Part shown: one piece after another, positions 26,316-36,511 of the stretch | How the letters are laid out: every line of letters starts with the position of its first letter | How positions within the stretch are numbered: position 1 is the stretch's first letter | From: Seonamhaeicola algicola | Lineage (GTDB): Bacteria > Bacteroidota > Bacteroidia > Flavobacteriales > Flavobacteriaceae | Reading direction: 5' to 3' | NCBI RefSeq assembly: GCF_007997385.1 | Contig: NZ_VOSC01000005.1 | Span: 310,001-374,000, forward strand | Length of the DNA: 64,000 nt | Notes under the pieces: model-generated | Told to the model about the DNA's origin: nothing | What the model saw: the letters and a program-made list of their open reading frames with translations, nothing else | Database searches by the model: none | Position numbers and translations under genes: made by a program

Positions 26316-28307
26316 ATGAAAAAGTTTTTATTCTTACTAGCGTTATTGTTTGTAACGTATAGTAATGCCCAAATATTAGACCCAGTAAAATGGACTACTT
26401 CTGTTGAAAAAATTTCTGAAACGCAATACAAATTAGTGGCTAATGCAAGTATTGATGCTGGTTGGCATTTGTACTCGCAAAATGTTCCTGAGGGAGGACC
26501 AATAGCCACTAGTTTTATTTTTGATGATAATAACGGAGCCATTACTTTAGTTGGAAACACTACAGAAGAAAAAGGTTATACCATTAATGATCCTGTTTTT
26601 GATATGGTTATTACTTTTTTTGAAGACAATGCTGTTTTTCAACAAATAATAAATGTAAAAGATAAAACAAATACTGTAAATGGTTTTGTAGAATTTATGG
26701 TTTGTGATGATACACGATGCTTGCCACCTAAAGAAGTTGCGTTAACATTTAATTTAAGCAACGATAAAGTTACTACAGCAGTAACTAACACAGATGATGT
26801 ATCATCAACAAACACTGAAGCACCCCAAGTAAATTCAACAGTAAATGAAGGTACAGAATCATCAAAACGAGGCTTAATAACCTTATTCTTTTTAGCATTT
26901 TTATCGGGGTTTGCAGCATTATTAACACCATGTGTTTTCCCAATGATACCGTTAACAGTTAGTTTTTTTACAAAACAATCTGATAATAAAGCTAAAGGTA
27001 TCAGAAATGCCATATTTTATGGTGTTTGTATAGTGGTAATTTATGTTTTATTAGGTGTTGCAGTATCTGCTATTTTTGGTCCTGCAGCTATGAATGCTTT
27101 GGCCTCTAATGTGTGGTTTAACGTAATTTTCTTTTTAATTTTAATAATATTTGCATTATCATTTTTAGGCGCTTTTGAAATTACATTACCGCAATCTTGG
27201 GCAAATAAAGTAGATGCTCAATCTAACCGTAGCGGTTTAGTTGGTATCTTTTTCATGGCTTTAGCATTAGCTATAGTATCATTTTCTTGTACAGGGCCAA
27301 TAGTTGGTACTATTTTAGTTGAAGCCGCTTCTGGTGGTGATAAAGTTGGGCCAGTAATTGGCATGCTAGGTTTTTCATTAGCAATTGCATTACCGTTTGC
27401 ATTATTTGCAGCCTTTCCTGGCTGGATGAACTCATTACCAAAATCTGGTGGTTGGTTAAATACAGTAAAAGTTGTTTTAGGATTTTTAGAATTAGCCTTG
27501 GCATTTAAGTTTTTATCAACGGCCGATTTAGTATTACAATTACATATTTTTGAGCGCGAAATTTTTATAGCTATCTGGATAGCTGTTTTTGGCACACTAG
27601 CTTTGTATTTATTTGGAAAAATTCAATTACCACATGATTCGCCATTAACACACATATCTGTTGGCCGTTTAGGGTTGGGGTTAATAGTTTTAGCATTTAC
27701 AGTATACTTAATTCCAGGATTATGGGGTGCGCCATTAAAATTAATAAGTGGTTTTCCACCACCATTAAATTATAGCGAATCGCCATATGGAGTTGGCTAT
27801 ACTAAATTAGGATCAGGAGGAATTTCAACCCATGAAGCATTACCGGAAGATGCACATTACGGCGTACATGATATAGTAATGTTTCATGATTATGATAAAG
27901 GATTAGCTTACGCGAAAAAAGTTGGAAAACCCGCTATTATCGATTTTACAGGGTGGTCTTGTGTAAACTGTCGTAAAATGGAAGAGTATGTTTGGTCTGA
28001 TCCAAAAGTACTTGATGTTATTAAAAACGAATATGTCATGATTTCGTTGTATGTTGATGAAAAACGAGCGCCAACCGAAAGCGAACAAGGCATTTCAGAA
28101 TATCTATACCCAGGAAAACCATTCAAAAAAATAGGTGACAAGTGGGCAGAATTACAAATTATGCGATACAAATCTAATGCACAACCGCTATATGTGTTAA
28201 TAGACCATAATGAAGCTAATTTAAACGCACCAGTAGCCTACACGCCAAACGTTGACGAATACTTTAATTGGTTAAAAGACGGTGTGAAAAAGTTTAAAAA
28301 ACAATAA
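26316..28307 (+). CDS. dsbD: Thiol:disulfide interchange protein DsbD
   Basis: A 663-residue three-domain electron conduit from cytoplasmic thioredoxin to the periplasm. Signal peptide; alpha domain with C130/C135; Ser/Thr-rich linker; membrane domain with C206 in TPCVFPM and C325 in SCTGP; and a C-terminal thioredoxin domain with C549-V-N-C552 in GWSCVNCRKME. All three cysteine pairs are present, so it should be active. It uses these electrons for reduction of misoxidised proteins or cytochrome c maturation. It follows a paralogous alpha-domain gene, and a class V PLP enzyme lies downstream after 78 bases. Confidence 0.93.
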   Translation: MKKFLFLLALLFVTYSNAQILDPVKWTTSVEKISETQYKLVANASIDAGWHLYSQNVPEGGPIATSFIFDDNNGAITLVGNTTEEKGYTINDPVFDMVITFFEDNAVFQQIINVKDKTNTVNGFVEFMVCDDTRCLPPKEVALTFNLSNDKVTTAVTNTDDVSSTNTEAPQVNSTVNEGTESSKRGLITLFFLAFLSGFAALLTPCVFPMIPLTVSFFTKQSDNKAKGIRNAIFYGVCIVVIYVLLGVAVSAIFGPAAMNALASNVWFNVIFFLILIIFALSFLGAFEITLPQSWANKVDAQSNRSGLVGIFFMALALAIVSFSCTGPIVGTILVEAASGGDKVGPVIGMLGFSLAIALPFALFAAFPGWMNSLPKSGGWLNTVKVVLGFLELALAFKFLSTADLVLQLHIFEREIFIAIWIAVFGTLALYLFGKIQLPHDSPLTHISVGRLGLGLIVLAFTVYLIPGLWGAPLKLISGFPPPLNYSESPYGVGYTKLGSGGISTHEALPEDAHYGVHDIVMFHDYDKGLAYAKKVGKPAIIDFTGWSCVNCRKMEEYVWSDPKVLDVIKNEYVMISLYVDEKRAPTESEQGISEYLYPGKPFKKIGDKWAELQIMRYKSNAQPLYVLIDHNEANLNAPVAYTPNVDEYFNWLKDGVKKFKKQ

Positions 28308-28385
28308 AAACTAGGTTTTTGTTTTAGTGAAAAAACTGCCTTGGTTATGTTGTTTTTCCGGGGTGGTTTTTTAAAATTTAATCAT

Positions 28386-29912
28386 ATGAATACCATAATA
28401 AAAGGAATAAATAAAGTTTTTAAACCTAAACCAAATATAGCTGTTTCAAACCTAGAAACGTATTTTGAACCGTTTAGAGAAAATATAGTTGGTAACAATG
28501 AATATTTTGTATCACCTTACGGAAGAAAAAAAATTATATATGCTGATTGGACTGCTAGCGGAAGATTATATCGTCCTATTGAAACAAAAATATTAAATGA
28601 AATAGGGCCTTTTGTAGCCAATACTCACACCGAAACCTCTATAACGGGTTCTGCCATGACGCATGCTTATCATGATGCCAGAAGTATTATTAAAAAGCAT
28701 GTAAATGCCTCAACTGATGATGTTTTAATAACCGTTGGTACAGGAATGACAGGAGCTATAAATAAATTTCAGCGTATTCTTGGTATAAAACTTAATGAGA
28801 ATTTAAAAGATCATACCGAAATACCTGAAGAAAAGCGCCCTGTAATTTTTGTGTCTCATATGGAGCATCATTCTAACCAAACGTCTTGGTTAGAAACCAT
28901 TGCAAGGGTAGAAGTCATACCTTCAAATACAGATGGTTTGCCATGTACAAATGCGCTTTTAAAACTCATAGAAAAACATAACGAGTGCCCTATAAAAATA
29001 GCCGCTATTACAGGCTGTTCAAATGTAACAGGTATAAGAACAAACTACCATGAAGTAGCCAAAATAATGCATCAAAATAACGGATTGTGTTTTGTAGATT
29101 TTGCATGTTCTGCTCCGTATGTTAGTATTAATATGCATCCTGAAAATGATGATGCATATTTAGATGCCATAACGTTTTCTCCTCATAAATTTTTAGGAGG
29201 CCCTGGTTCATCAGGTGTGTTAATTTTTAATAAAAAATTATATAAAAATTTAGTGCCAGATAATCCTGGTGGTGGTACTGTTTCTTATACTAACCCATGG
29301 GGAGACCACGATTATATTGATGATATTGAAACCCGAGAGGATGGCGGAACACCGGGGTTTTTACAAGCCATTAAAATAGCGCTTTCTATTAGGTTGAAAG
29401 AACAAATGGGTGTTGATAATATTTTGAAGCGTGAGCACGAATTAAACACTATAGTTTTTGATAGGTTAAATAAAATTAAGAATCTGAAAATTTTAGCACC
29501 AAACCATACAGATAGGTTGGGGGTGTTTTCTTTTTTTATTGAAAACGTACATTACAATTTAATTGTAAAATTATTAAATGATAGGTTTGGTGTGCAAACC
29601 AGAGGTGGCTGCTCATGTGCTGGTACCTACGGCCATTATTTACTTAATGTAGATCAAAATACATCAAAAGCTATTGAAAAAAAGATATTAGACGGTTGTT
29701 TAATTGAACGCCCAGGTTGGATACGTATGTCTATTCACCCAACAATGACTAATACAGAAATTGAATTTATTTGTGATGCAATTAAGCACGTAGCTGAAAA
29801 TTATGCTACTTGGGGAGATGATTATGAATATAACGCTTTAAAAAATGAGTATATTCACAAATCAAGTATGAATACAGAAAGGGAGATAACTAAAAAATGG
29901 TTTAGCTTGTAG
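28386..29912 (+). CDS. Class V aminotransferase-fold PLP enzyme (cysteine desulfurase-like)
   Basis: A 508-residue cytoplasmic enzyme, start set at the ATG at 28386 (MNTIIKGINKVF); the earlier in-frame ATG at 28341 adds an unlikely hydrophobic lead. Motifs are ADWTASGRL, VTVGTG-like GTGMTGAINKF, MEHHSNQTSW, the PLP lysine in TFSPHKFLGGPGSSG and a cysteine-containing loop RGGCSCAGTYGH where SufS/CsdA enzymes hold the catalytic Cys. It is about 100 residues longer than SufS, with extra sequence at both ends, and no suf genes are near. Cysteine desulfurase or a relative acting on another amino acid. Confidence 0.82.
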   Translation: MNTIIKGINKVFKPKPNIAVSNLETYFEPFRENIVGNNEYFVSPYGRKKIIYADWTASGRLYRPIETKILNEIGPFVANTHTETSITGSAMTHAYHDARSIIKKHVNASTDDVLITVGTGMTGAINKFQRILGIKLNENLKDHTEIPEEKRPVIFVSHMEHHSNQTSWLETIARVEVIPSNTDGLPCTNALLKLIEKHNECPIKIAAITGCSNVTGIRTNYHEVAKIMHQNNGLCFVDFACSAPYVSINMHPENDDAYLDAITFSPHKFLGGPGSSGVLIFNKKLYKNLVPDNPGGGTVSYTNPWGDHDYIDDIETREDGGTPGFLQAIKIALSIRLKEQMGVDNILKREHELNTIVFDRLNKIKNLKILAPNHTDRLGVFSFFIENVHYNLIVKLLNDRFGVQTRGGCSCAGTYGHYLLNVDQNTSKAIEKKILDGCLIERPGWIRMSIHPTMTNTEIEFICDAIKHVAENYATWGDDYEYNALKNEYIHKSSMNTEREITKKWFSL

Positions 29913-29928
29913 GCTAAACCATTTTTTT
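29892..29928. terminator. Bidirectional terminator overlapping a stop codon
   Basis: AAAAAATGGTTTAGC (29892-29906) pairs perfectly with GCTAAACCATTTTTT (29913-29927). The stop codon of the plus-strand PLP enzyme lies in the loop region and the stop of the minus-strand cyclotransferase gene is at 29927. It serves both converging genes. Confidence 0.88.
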
Positions 29929-30958
29929 ACTCAATAACTTCAATTTCAAAAAGTTTGTCCCAGCGTTTACCGGTTACAAAAATAGTTTTGGTATCTGGGT
30001 TGTAAGCAATACCATTTAACACATCAAGTTTTTCGTGCTGTGTTACTAGCTTTTTTAATGGAGAAAAATCTATAACACCAATAACGCCACCGTTTTTTGG
30101 GTTAATTATGGCAACACCATCTTTTTGGTAACGGTTGGCAAATATTTTTCCATCTACCCATTCCATTTCATTAATTTCAACAATTTTTCCTTTATTGGTA
30201 AATACTTGTATGTAGTCTTCTTCTACTAAAGTTTCAGGGTTTAGTGTCCATATTTTTTCGGTACCATCACTTTTGTAAATAATGTTATTGTGGTTGCATA
30301 AACCCCAACCTTCTTTACTATTTCCATATTTAAAGCTACCAGTTTTTTCTAGGGTTTCAGCGTTATAAACAAAACCAGTACCCGATTTCCAAGTTAATTG
30401 GTATACTTTGTTGTTCAAAATAGTTAAACCTTCACCAAAATATTGGTCGGCTAAATCAATGTTATTTAAAACTTCGCCTGTTTTATAATTTACGGTTCTT
30501 AATTTAGATTCTTTGTATTGCCCTGTACTTTCATATAAAACACCATTGTAAAACTCTAAACCTTGTGTATATGATGTAATATCATGTGGGTATTCATTCA
30601 CAATATTGTACTTAAAAATTTTTGGAGCTTCACTGTTTAAAATTGTAATTGGTGTAGTAGCTGTTTGTTTATCGCCTTCAAAATAAATGGTGGCTTCAAT
30701 GGTATGCTTTCCTAGTTTAAAATTGTTTAATGCAGTTGTTTCTGTTATTTTTTTATTGTTTAATTTATATGTTATAGAATCTATAACAGCGTTTTTTTTA
30801 TTAATTAATGATACTTTTAAGGTTTCATTATTACTAATATTACCTTTTTGAGCATTAGTTTTAATTAAAAAATTTATTTTTTTTTCACCAGAGTTTGAAC
30901 CACATGATAATGATATTGTTGCTAATAATATGATTGATAGATATTTGAGTGTACGCAT
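29927..30958 (-). CDS. Glutaminyl-peptide cyclotransferase lipoprotein
   Basis: A 343-residue lipoprotein (lipobox SLSC). After an 80-residue immunoglobulin-like lead it carries the five-bladed propeller of bacterial/plant-type glutaminyl cyclase: PHDITSYTQGLEF, STGQYKESKLR, YFGEGLTIL, QLTWKSGTGF, EGWGLCN, KSDGTEKIW, INEMEWVDGKIFAN and LNGIAY. It turns N-terminal glutamine of exported proteins into pyroglutamate, a common step in Bacteroidota after signal peptidase cleavage, where mature proteins often start with Gln. It stands alone. Confidence 0.92.
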   Translation of the reverse strand: MRTLKYLSIILLATISLSCGSNSGEKKINFLIKTNAQKGNISNNETLKVSLINKKNAVIDSITYKLNNKKITETTALNNFKLGKHTIEATIYFEGDKQTATTPITILNSEAPKIFKYNIVNEYPHDITSYTQGLEFYNGVLYESTGQYKESKLRTVNYKTGEVLNNIDLADQYFGEGLTILNNKVYQLTWKSGTGFVYNAETLEKTGSFKYGNSKEGWGLCNHNNIIYKSDGTEKIWTLNPETLVEEDYIQVFTNKGKIVEINEMEWVDGKIFANRYQKDGVAIINPKNGGVIGVIDFSPLKKLVTQHEKLDVLNGIAYNPDTKTIFVTGKRWDKLFEIEVIE

Positions 30959-31012
30959 GGTTTTTTTATATTTTTAGGCAAGATATTTATTTAAAATCAG
31001 TTTAAAAAATCA

Positions 31013-31042
31013 TTGTTATATTTTTAAAAGATTGTATCTTTG
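31013..31042 (+). promoter_or_regulatory. Near-ideal promoter of the SRP RNA gene
   Basis: TTG at 31013-31015, 19-base spacer, TATCTTTG at 31035-31042 (exact TAnnTTTG), and the RNA begins six bases later. Agreement of both boxes, spacing and start makes this the clearest promoter in the window. Confidence 0.9.
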
Positions 31043-31047
31043 CAGCC

Positions 31048-31145
31048 GGCAAGTCCTACACAACCAGCTCCTGTAGAATCCTCCAGGGCGGGAACGCAGC
31101 AAAGGTATACGGTTGTAGCGGTGTGATGTAGGTAGCTTGCCTTTT
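31048..31145 (+). ncRNA. ffs: Signal recognition particle RNA (4.5S, small type)
   Basis: GGCAAG at 31048 pairs with CTTGCC ending at 31141, and CCTACAC with GTGTGATGTAGG inside it. The apical part contains the SRP signature GGAACGCAGCAAAGG (31090-31104), the Ffh-binding tetraloop and internal loop. About 94 bases, followed by a T7 run that acts as terminator. It directs Ffh to signal peptides and membrane segments. Orientation is fixed by the signature and by the promoter. Confidence 0.95.
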
Positions 31146-31150
31146 TTTAT

Positions 31151-31208
31151 GCGCTAAAATTAAATTTTCTTTTCGGTAATCTATATTGTAATTTGGCGCT
31201 TTGTTTTC
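31151..31208 (+). terminator. Possible second hairpin after the SRP RNA
   Basis: GCGCTAAAATTA (31151-31162) can pair with TAATTTGGCGC (31189-31199) with one bulge, followed by TTTGTTTT. It could back up the T-run that ends the SRP RNA. The long loop makes this uncertain. Confidence 0.35.
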
Positions 31209-31226
31209 AAAAAAAATGTCATAAAT

Positions 31227-32030
31227 ATGTCTAAAGTTGTTTTAATAACTGGTGGTTCTTCAGGAATAGGAAAATCTATTGGTGAATTTTTAAATGAAAA
31301 AGGCTATGTTGTTTACGGCACTAGCAGACATCCAAAAAAATATACAAACAGTAAATTTCCTATTTTAGCTTTAGATGTAAAGGATGTAACATCTATTAAT
31401 ACATCTGTAAATACAGTAATAAAAAAAGAAGGTAAACTAGATATTTTAATTAATAATGCAGGTGCAGGTATTACCGGGCCTATTGAAGAAACTCCTGAGG
31501 CCGAAATTAAAAATAATTTTGACACTAATTTTTTTGGGCCAATAAATGTTATTAAAGCAGTTTTACCCCAAATGCGCAAGCAACATAATGGTTTAATTAT
31601 AAATGTAACTTCTATTGCTGGCTATATGGGATTGCCGTACAGAGGCGTTTATAGTGCTAGTAAAGGTGCTTTAGAGCTTATTACAGAGGCTTTTAGAATG
31701 GAGTTGAAAGACTTTAATATAAAAATGACAAATGTGGCGCCTGGTGATTTTGCTACCAATATTGCTGAAGGAAGATATCATTCACCGTTATTAGATGATT
31801 CTCCATATAAAACACCTTACGGTAATACTTTAAATTTAATGAATGCGCATGTTGATGCTGGCAGTGACCCTAACCAAATGGCTAAAGCAGTTTTTAAGAT
31901 TATTAATGCTAAAAACCCAAAAATACACTACAAAGTAGGGGAGTTTATGCAAAAGTTTTCAATAGTACTAAAACGTATTTTACCTGATACGGTTTACGAA
32001 AAATTACTAATGAATCACTATAAACTTTAG
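31227..32030 (+). CDS. Classical short-chain dehydrogenase/reductase
   Basis: A 267-residue cytoplasmic SDR. The cofactor motif is TGGSSGIGKSIG (residues 8-19), with NNAGAG, the catalytic Ser in NVTSIAGYMG, and Tyr-Lys in YSASKGALE. The residues after it (NVAPGDFATNI) are also typical. The group is broad (steroid, retinol or 3-oxoacyl substrates), so no substrate is proposed. Transcribed alone after the SRP RNA gene; its stop lies one base from the stop of the opposing lipoprotein gene. Confidence 0.88.
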   Translation: MSKVVLITGGSSGIGKSIGEFLNEKGYVVYGTSRHPKKYTNSKFPILALDVKDVTSINTSVNTVIKKEGKLDILINNAGAGITGPIEETPEAEIKNNFDTNFFGPINVIKAVLPQMRKQHNGLIINVTSIAGYMGLPYRGVYSASKGALELITEAFRMELKDFNIKMTNVAPGDFATNIAEGRYHSPLLDDSPYKTPYGNTLNLMNAHVDAGSDPNQMAKAVFKIINAKNPKIHYKVGEFMQKFSIVLKRILPDTVYEKLLMNHYKL

Positions 32031-32031
32031 G

Positions 32032-33456
32032 TTATTGATTTATTACACCTAAAAGTTGTTCTTCAAAATTTATAGAAAAAATATTGGCATTTGCGCTAAC
32101 AACTTTTTGGTTTTTATTTACAATAATAGTTTTTGTCATTGGGTAAATAGCTAATGTTTTTTTACTGGCCTCAGGGTTTTTAAACACATATTGGTTAGAG
32201 CAGCTAAACTTTGAAGTTTTAAAGGTTTGTTTAGGCTTTTCAACATCAATTTCGTCAATATTTATGGTTATAAAATTAACTTCAGGATATTTCATTTTGA
32301 GTTCCTTTATTTTAGCATAACTCTTTTTAAAATGATTGTAATAAATATGCGACCAAAAACTAACTACTGTTGGGGTGTTATTTATTAAATTACTAATGTT
32401 GTGCTCGGTATTATTAAAATCTAAAACCTCAATGGCTGGTAGGCTAGAGCCTATTTCTAAATTTTTTAAAGATTTAGTATAGTTAGTAAGCGCAATTTTT
32501 GCTTTTTCGTTAGTAGTTTTTTCTAAAAAAGAATTAACCACGCTATCAGTTTTATCTTGGTTATTATTAAATGAAATAAATTTCATTGTAAAGTGATAAA
32601 GCAGCTCATTTTTAATTTCAGGGTTTGAAACTAAACTATCAATAATTTCAAGTTTATCTAAATTATAACGCAAAATGTTCCAGTTAAATGATTTATAATC
32701 CGGATAACTAGTGTATTTTTCTAGCGTTAAAGTATTAATGTTATGTTTTAAAAACCTGAGGTAATTATGGTAGCTTTTAAAAAAGGTATCATTGTAATTA
32801 ATATCTTTTCTATAAGAATAAAAGTCATTTGGTAATGATTTTAAAAAAGCACCTTTATCTTGCCCATAATGCATAAACGGATATGCTTCTTTGCTAGAGT
32901 AATATTGAAAATCTATATTAGCCTTTGCTATTTTTTTAAAAAGCTTTGATGCGCTACATTTTTTAGTGTAAGGCTCTAATTTTTTTAGTTTTGCATTTCT
33001 AATAGAATCTATACTTTTTTCAAAAGCTTCAGGCTCTAATTGGCATAACCTTAAAATGTGTTTTTCAATGTATTCATTTTCTAAAAACTCATTAATAAAG
33101 TAGTTGTTTTTTTTTGCGCCATTACCTGTAAAAACTAAAGATTCATCAAATTCTAAGGTATTTAACCTTACCAAAACACTGTCTTCAGGCTCTAACAATA
33201 CGGTTTGAAATTCTCCACCATGTTTAAAAGTGTAAACGCCTTTTTTTAAATTGTCAATTTTATAAAGAAACCGATTTCTACCGTCTAATTTTATAGTATC
33301 AGTATGGTGTTCACTATCAGTAAGTGTAACAAAACGGGCATTGGGGTTAATTACTTCACCACCAAAATAGGCATAGTTTTCTTTGGCTTTTTCGCTGTTA
33401 TTTTTGCAGCCAAAAACCACCAACAAACTAAGTATTGAACATAAGTAAAATTTCAT
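32032..33456 (-). CDS. TlpA-like thioredoxin-fold lipoprotein without redox cysteines
   Basis: A 474-residue lipoprotein (lipobox VVFGC). The N-terminal 100 residues look like the beta-sandwich often attached to TlpA-type proteins in Bacteroidota (FVTLTDSEHHTDTIKLDGRNRFLYKIDNL). A long helical middle follows, and then a thioredoxin-like end (SLPAIEVLDFNN, PTVVSFWSHIYYNHF, VNFITINIDE). Where TlpA has WCxxC, this protein has WSHIYY, so no disulfide chemistry is expected. It may bind a partner or cofactor instead. It stands alone, end to end with the SDR; TATTTTTG at 33495-33488 is a possible -7 element. Confidence 0.75.
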   Translation of the reverse strand: MKFYLCSILSLLVVFGCKNNSEKAKENYAYFGGEVINPNARFVTLTDSEHHTDTIKLDGRNRFLYKIDNLKKGVYTFKHGGEFQTVLLEPEDSVLVRLNTLEFDESLVFTGNGAKKNNYFINEFLENEYIEKHILRLCQLEPEAFEKSIDSIRNAKLKKLEPYTKKCSASKLFKKIAKANIDFQYYSSKEAYPFMHYGQDKGAFLKSLPNDFYSYRKDINYNDTFFKSYHNYLRFLKHNINTLTLEKYTSYPDYKSFNWNILRYNLDKLEIIDSLVSNPEIKNELLYHFTMKFISFNNNQDKTDSVVNSFLEKTTNEKAKIALTNYTKSLKNLEIGSSLPAIEVLDFNNTEHNISNLINNTPTVVSFWSHIYYNHFKKSYAKIKELKMKYPEVNFITINIDEIDVEKPKQTFKTSKFSCSNQYVFKNPEASKKTLAIYPMTKTIIVNKNQKVVSANANIFSINFEEQLLGVINQ

Positions 33457-33613
33457 AAAAATCCCCCGTTAGCTATAAATTACAACACAAAAATACTTCA
33501 ACCTATTAAAATGTGTTGTTAATGCGTTGTTAAATGTTGGGTTTTTAGGTAAAACGGCTTATTTAGGAGTTAAAATTAGCGGTTATAAGTTTCCGCTTAC
33601 CAATTCATTTTTC

Positions 33614-33621
33614 TACTTTTG
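33614..33621 (+). promoter_or_regulatory. -7 element of the ABC-F gene
   Basis: TACTTTTG, exact TAnnTTTG, 20 bases before the ATG at 33642. No clear TTG at the right distance upstream. Confidence 0.55.
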
Positions 33622-33632
33622 CAAAAATTTAA

Positions 33633-35267
<1,635 letters not shown>

Positions 35268-35292
35268 TTTGTTACAATGTATTTAAAATAGA

Positions 35293-35328
35293 ACACCCGT
35301 TAGATACTAGTCTAACGGGTGTTTTTTA
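35293..35328 (+). terminator. Strong terminator of the ABC-F gene
   Basis: Perfect 12-bp stem ACACCCGTTAGA / TCTAACGGGTGT with loop TACTAG and a T6 run. Confidence 0.93.
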
Positions 35329-35339
35329 TATTTTAATAT

Positions 35340-35576
35340 TTAAGCTTGTAATTGCGCGTTTATGGTTTCAATAATCACCACAGCTTTATCAACTTCGTCC
35401 GTATGCACATAAATTTCTTGTAAACCCTGTATAGCAGCACCAAAGCCTGCTAACCTTCCAGATTCGGTTTCATCTTTAACCACAGCTTTAATATTTTCAG
35501 TTTCAAGTTCTGTTAACATACGCTGTACAGTTATAAAATCTCCAGTAAAAACTTTAATATAGTTTGAGTTTGCCAT
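35340..35576 (-). CDS. DUF2007 family small protein
   Basis: A 78-residue cytoplasmic protein. The sequence IKVFTGDFITVQRMLTELETENIKAVVKDE is typical of DUF2007 (called putative signal-transducing protein), where the domain looks like a small ferredoxin-type fold related to PII-like proteins. The end QEIYVHTDEVDKAVVIIE also fits. No function is proven for the family. Start is clear; it stands alone between the ABC-F terminator and the PAP2 gene. Confidence 0.8.
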   Translation of the reverse strand: MANSNYIKVFTGDFITVQRMLTELETENIKAVVKDETESGRLAGFGAAIQGLQEIYVHTDEVDKAVVIIETINAQLQA

Positions 35577-35641
35577 GATATTCTAATTTTGAGTTCTTTT
35601 AAATTTACAAAATATTCACCATAAAACATAAAAAGTTTGTT

Positions 35642-36505
35642 TTAAAAAACTCCTACTAAACCAATTTTGTTAGCACCAAAAGACAGATTCCAAGATACCG
35701 TTTTTGGTTTTAAAGATTTTGTAATATTATGTGCTTCATTTTTAAACAAAAATTTATCAACACCATCAACAACAATAATACTAATTGCAGCACCAAAAGC
35801 AATATCTGTAAGCCAGTGTGCACCATCAATTAATCTAGACACCGGAGCAATTGCGCCAACAGAATAAATACCAGCTTTTGTCCATGGGCTTTTAAATTGT
35901 TTAGCAATGGCATGTGCCATTGTAATTGATAAAACGGTGTGACCTGATGGAAATGAATGATGACCAGCCTCTTTTGAAAATGGTTTAAAAAAATACGGCC
36001 CTAAACCTGTACCTGGTCTCGCTCTACCAAACCCATTTTTTGCAATGGTTTGTATTAAGCCTGTAGTTACAGATGATGTAATAATTAAAACACTTGTGCG
36101 CCTAACTTTTGCATTTTTAGTAAACAAACCAAACCCATATAAACCTGCATTGGCCATAAAATAGTTTTGCGGACTGCCAAAATACCAACCAATATCTCTT
36201 AAAAGTTCAGGGTAACCTTCACGTTGGTGCCCCATAAAAGTTTCAACACTTCTATCAGCAAAAGATAAAGCAGCTGTACCGGCAACTAAACCACCAAATT
36301 TTAAAAAGTCTTTTTCTTTCCACGAAAGTGGTTTGGTAAAAGAGTTTTTAACTCCGTGCCAAGTGGTGTTTACATCATACTTTAAAAGTGTCCATGTAGA
36401 TGATGTATCTTGGTCTATTTTATAAAGTACACTGTCATTTTGGGCTATACTTGTTTTAAAAAGTAAAACACCAATAAGCGCTACAATAAAATGTTTTAAT
36501 TGCAT
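35642..36505 (-). CDS. PAP2 family phosphatase (exported)
   Basis: A 287-residue protein with a signal peptide (LLFKTSIAQ) and the three acid-phosphatase motifs of the PAP2 superfamily: KNGFGRARP, FPSGHT and SRLIDGAHWLTD. It removes phosphate from lipids such as undecaprenyl-diphosphate or phosphatidic acid, or from other phosphoesters, in the periplasm or outer membrane. It begins six bases after pheT on the same strand and is probably co-transcribed with it, though the functions look unrelated. Confidence 0.88.
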   Translation of the reverse strand: MQLKHFIVALIGVLLFKTSIAQNDSVLYKIDQDTSSTWTLLKYDVNTTWHGVKNSFTKPLSWKEKDFLKFGGLVAGTAALSFADRSVETFMGHQREGYPELLRDIGWYFGSPQNYFMANAGLYGFGLFTKNAKVRRTSVLIITSSVTTGLIQTIAKNGFGRARPGTGLGPYFFKPFSKEAGHHSFPSGHTVLSITMAHAIAKQFKSPWTKAGIYSVGAIAPVSRLIDGAHWLTDIAFGAAISIIVVDGVDKFLFKNEAHNITKSLKPKTVSWNLSFGANKIGLVGVF

Positions 36506-36511
36506 AAGTAT

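Noticed and set aside
27218-27595. Open frame antisense to the membrane domain of DsbD
   Set aside because: Explained by low stop-codon frequency opposite a hydrophobic coding stretch.
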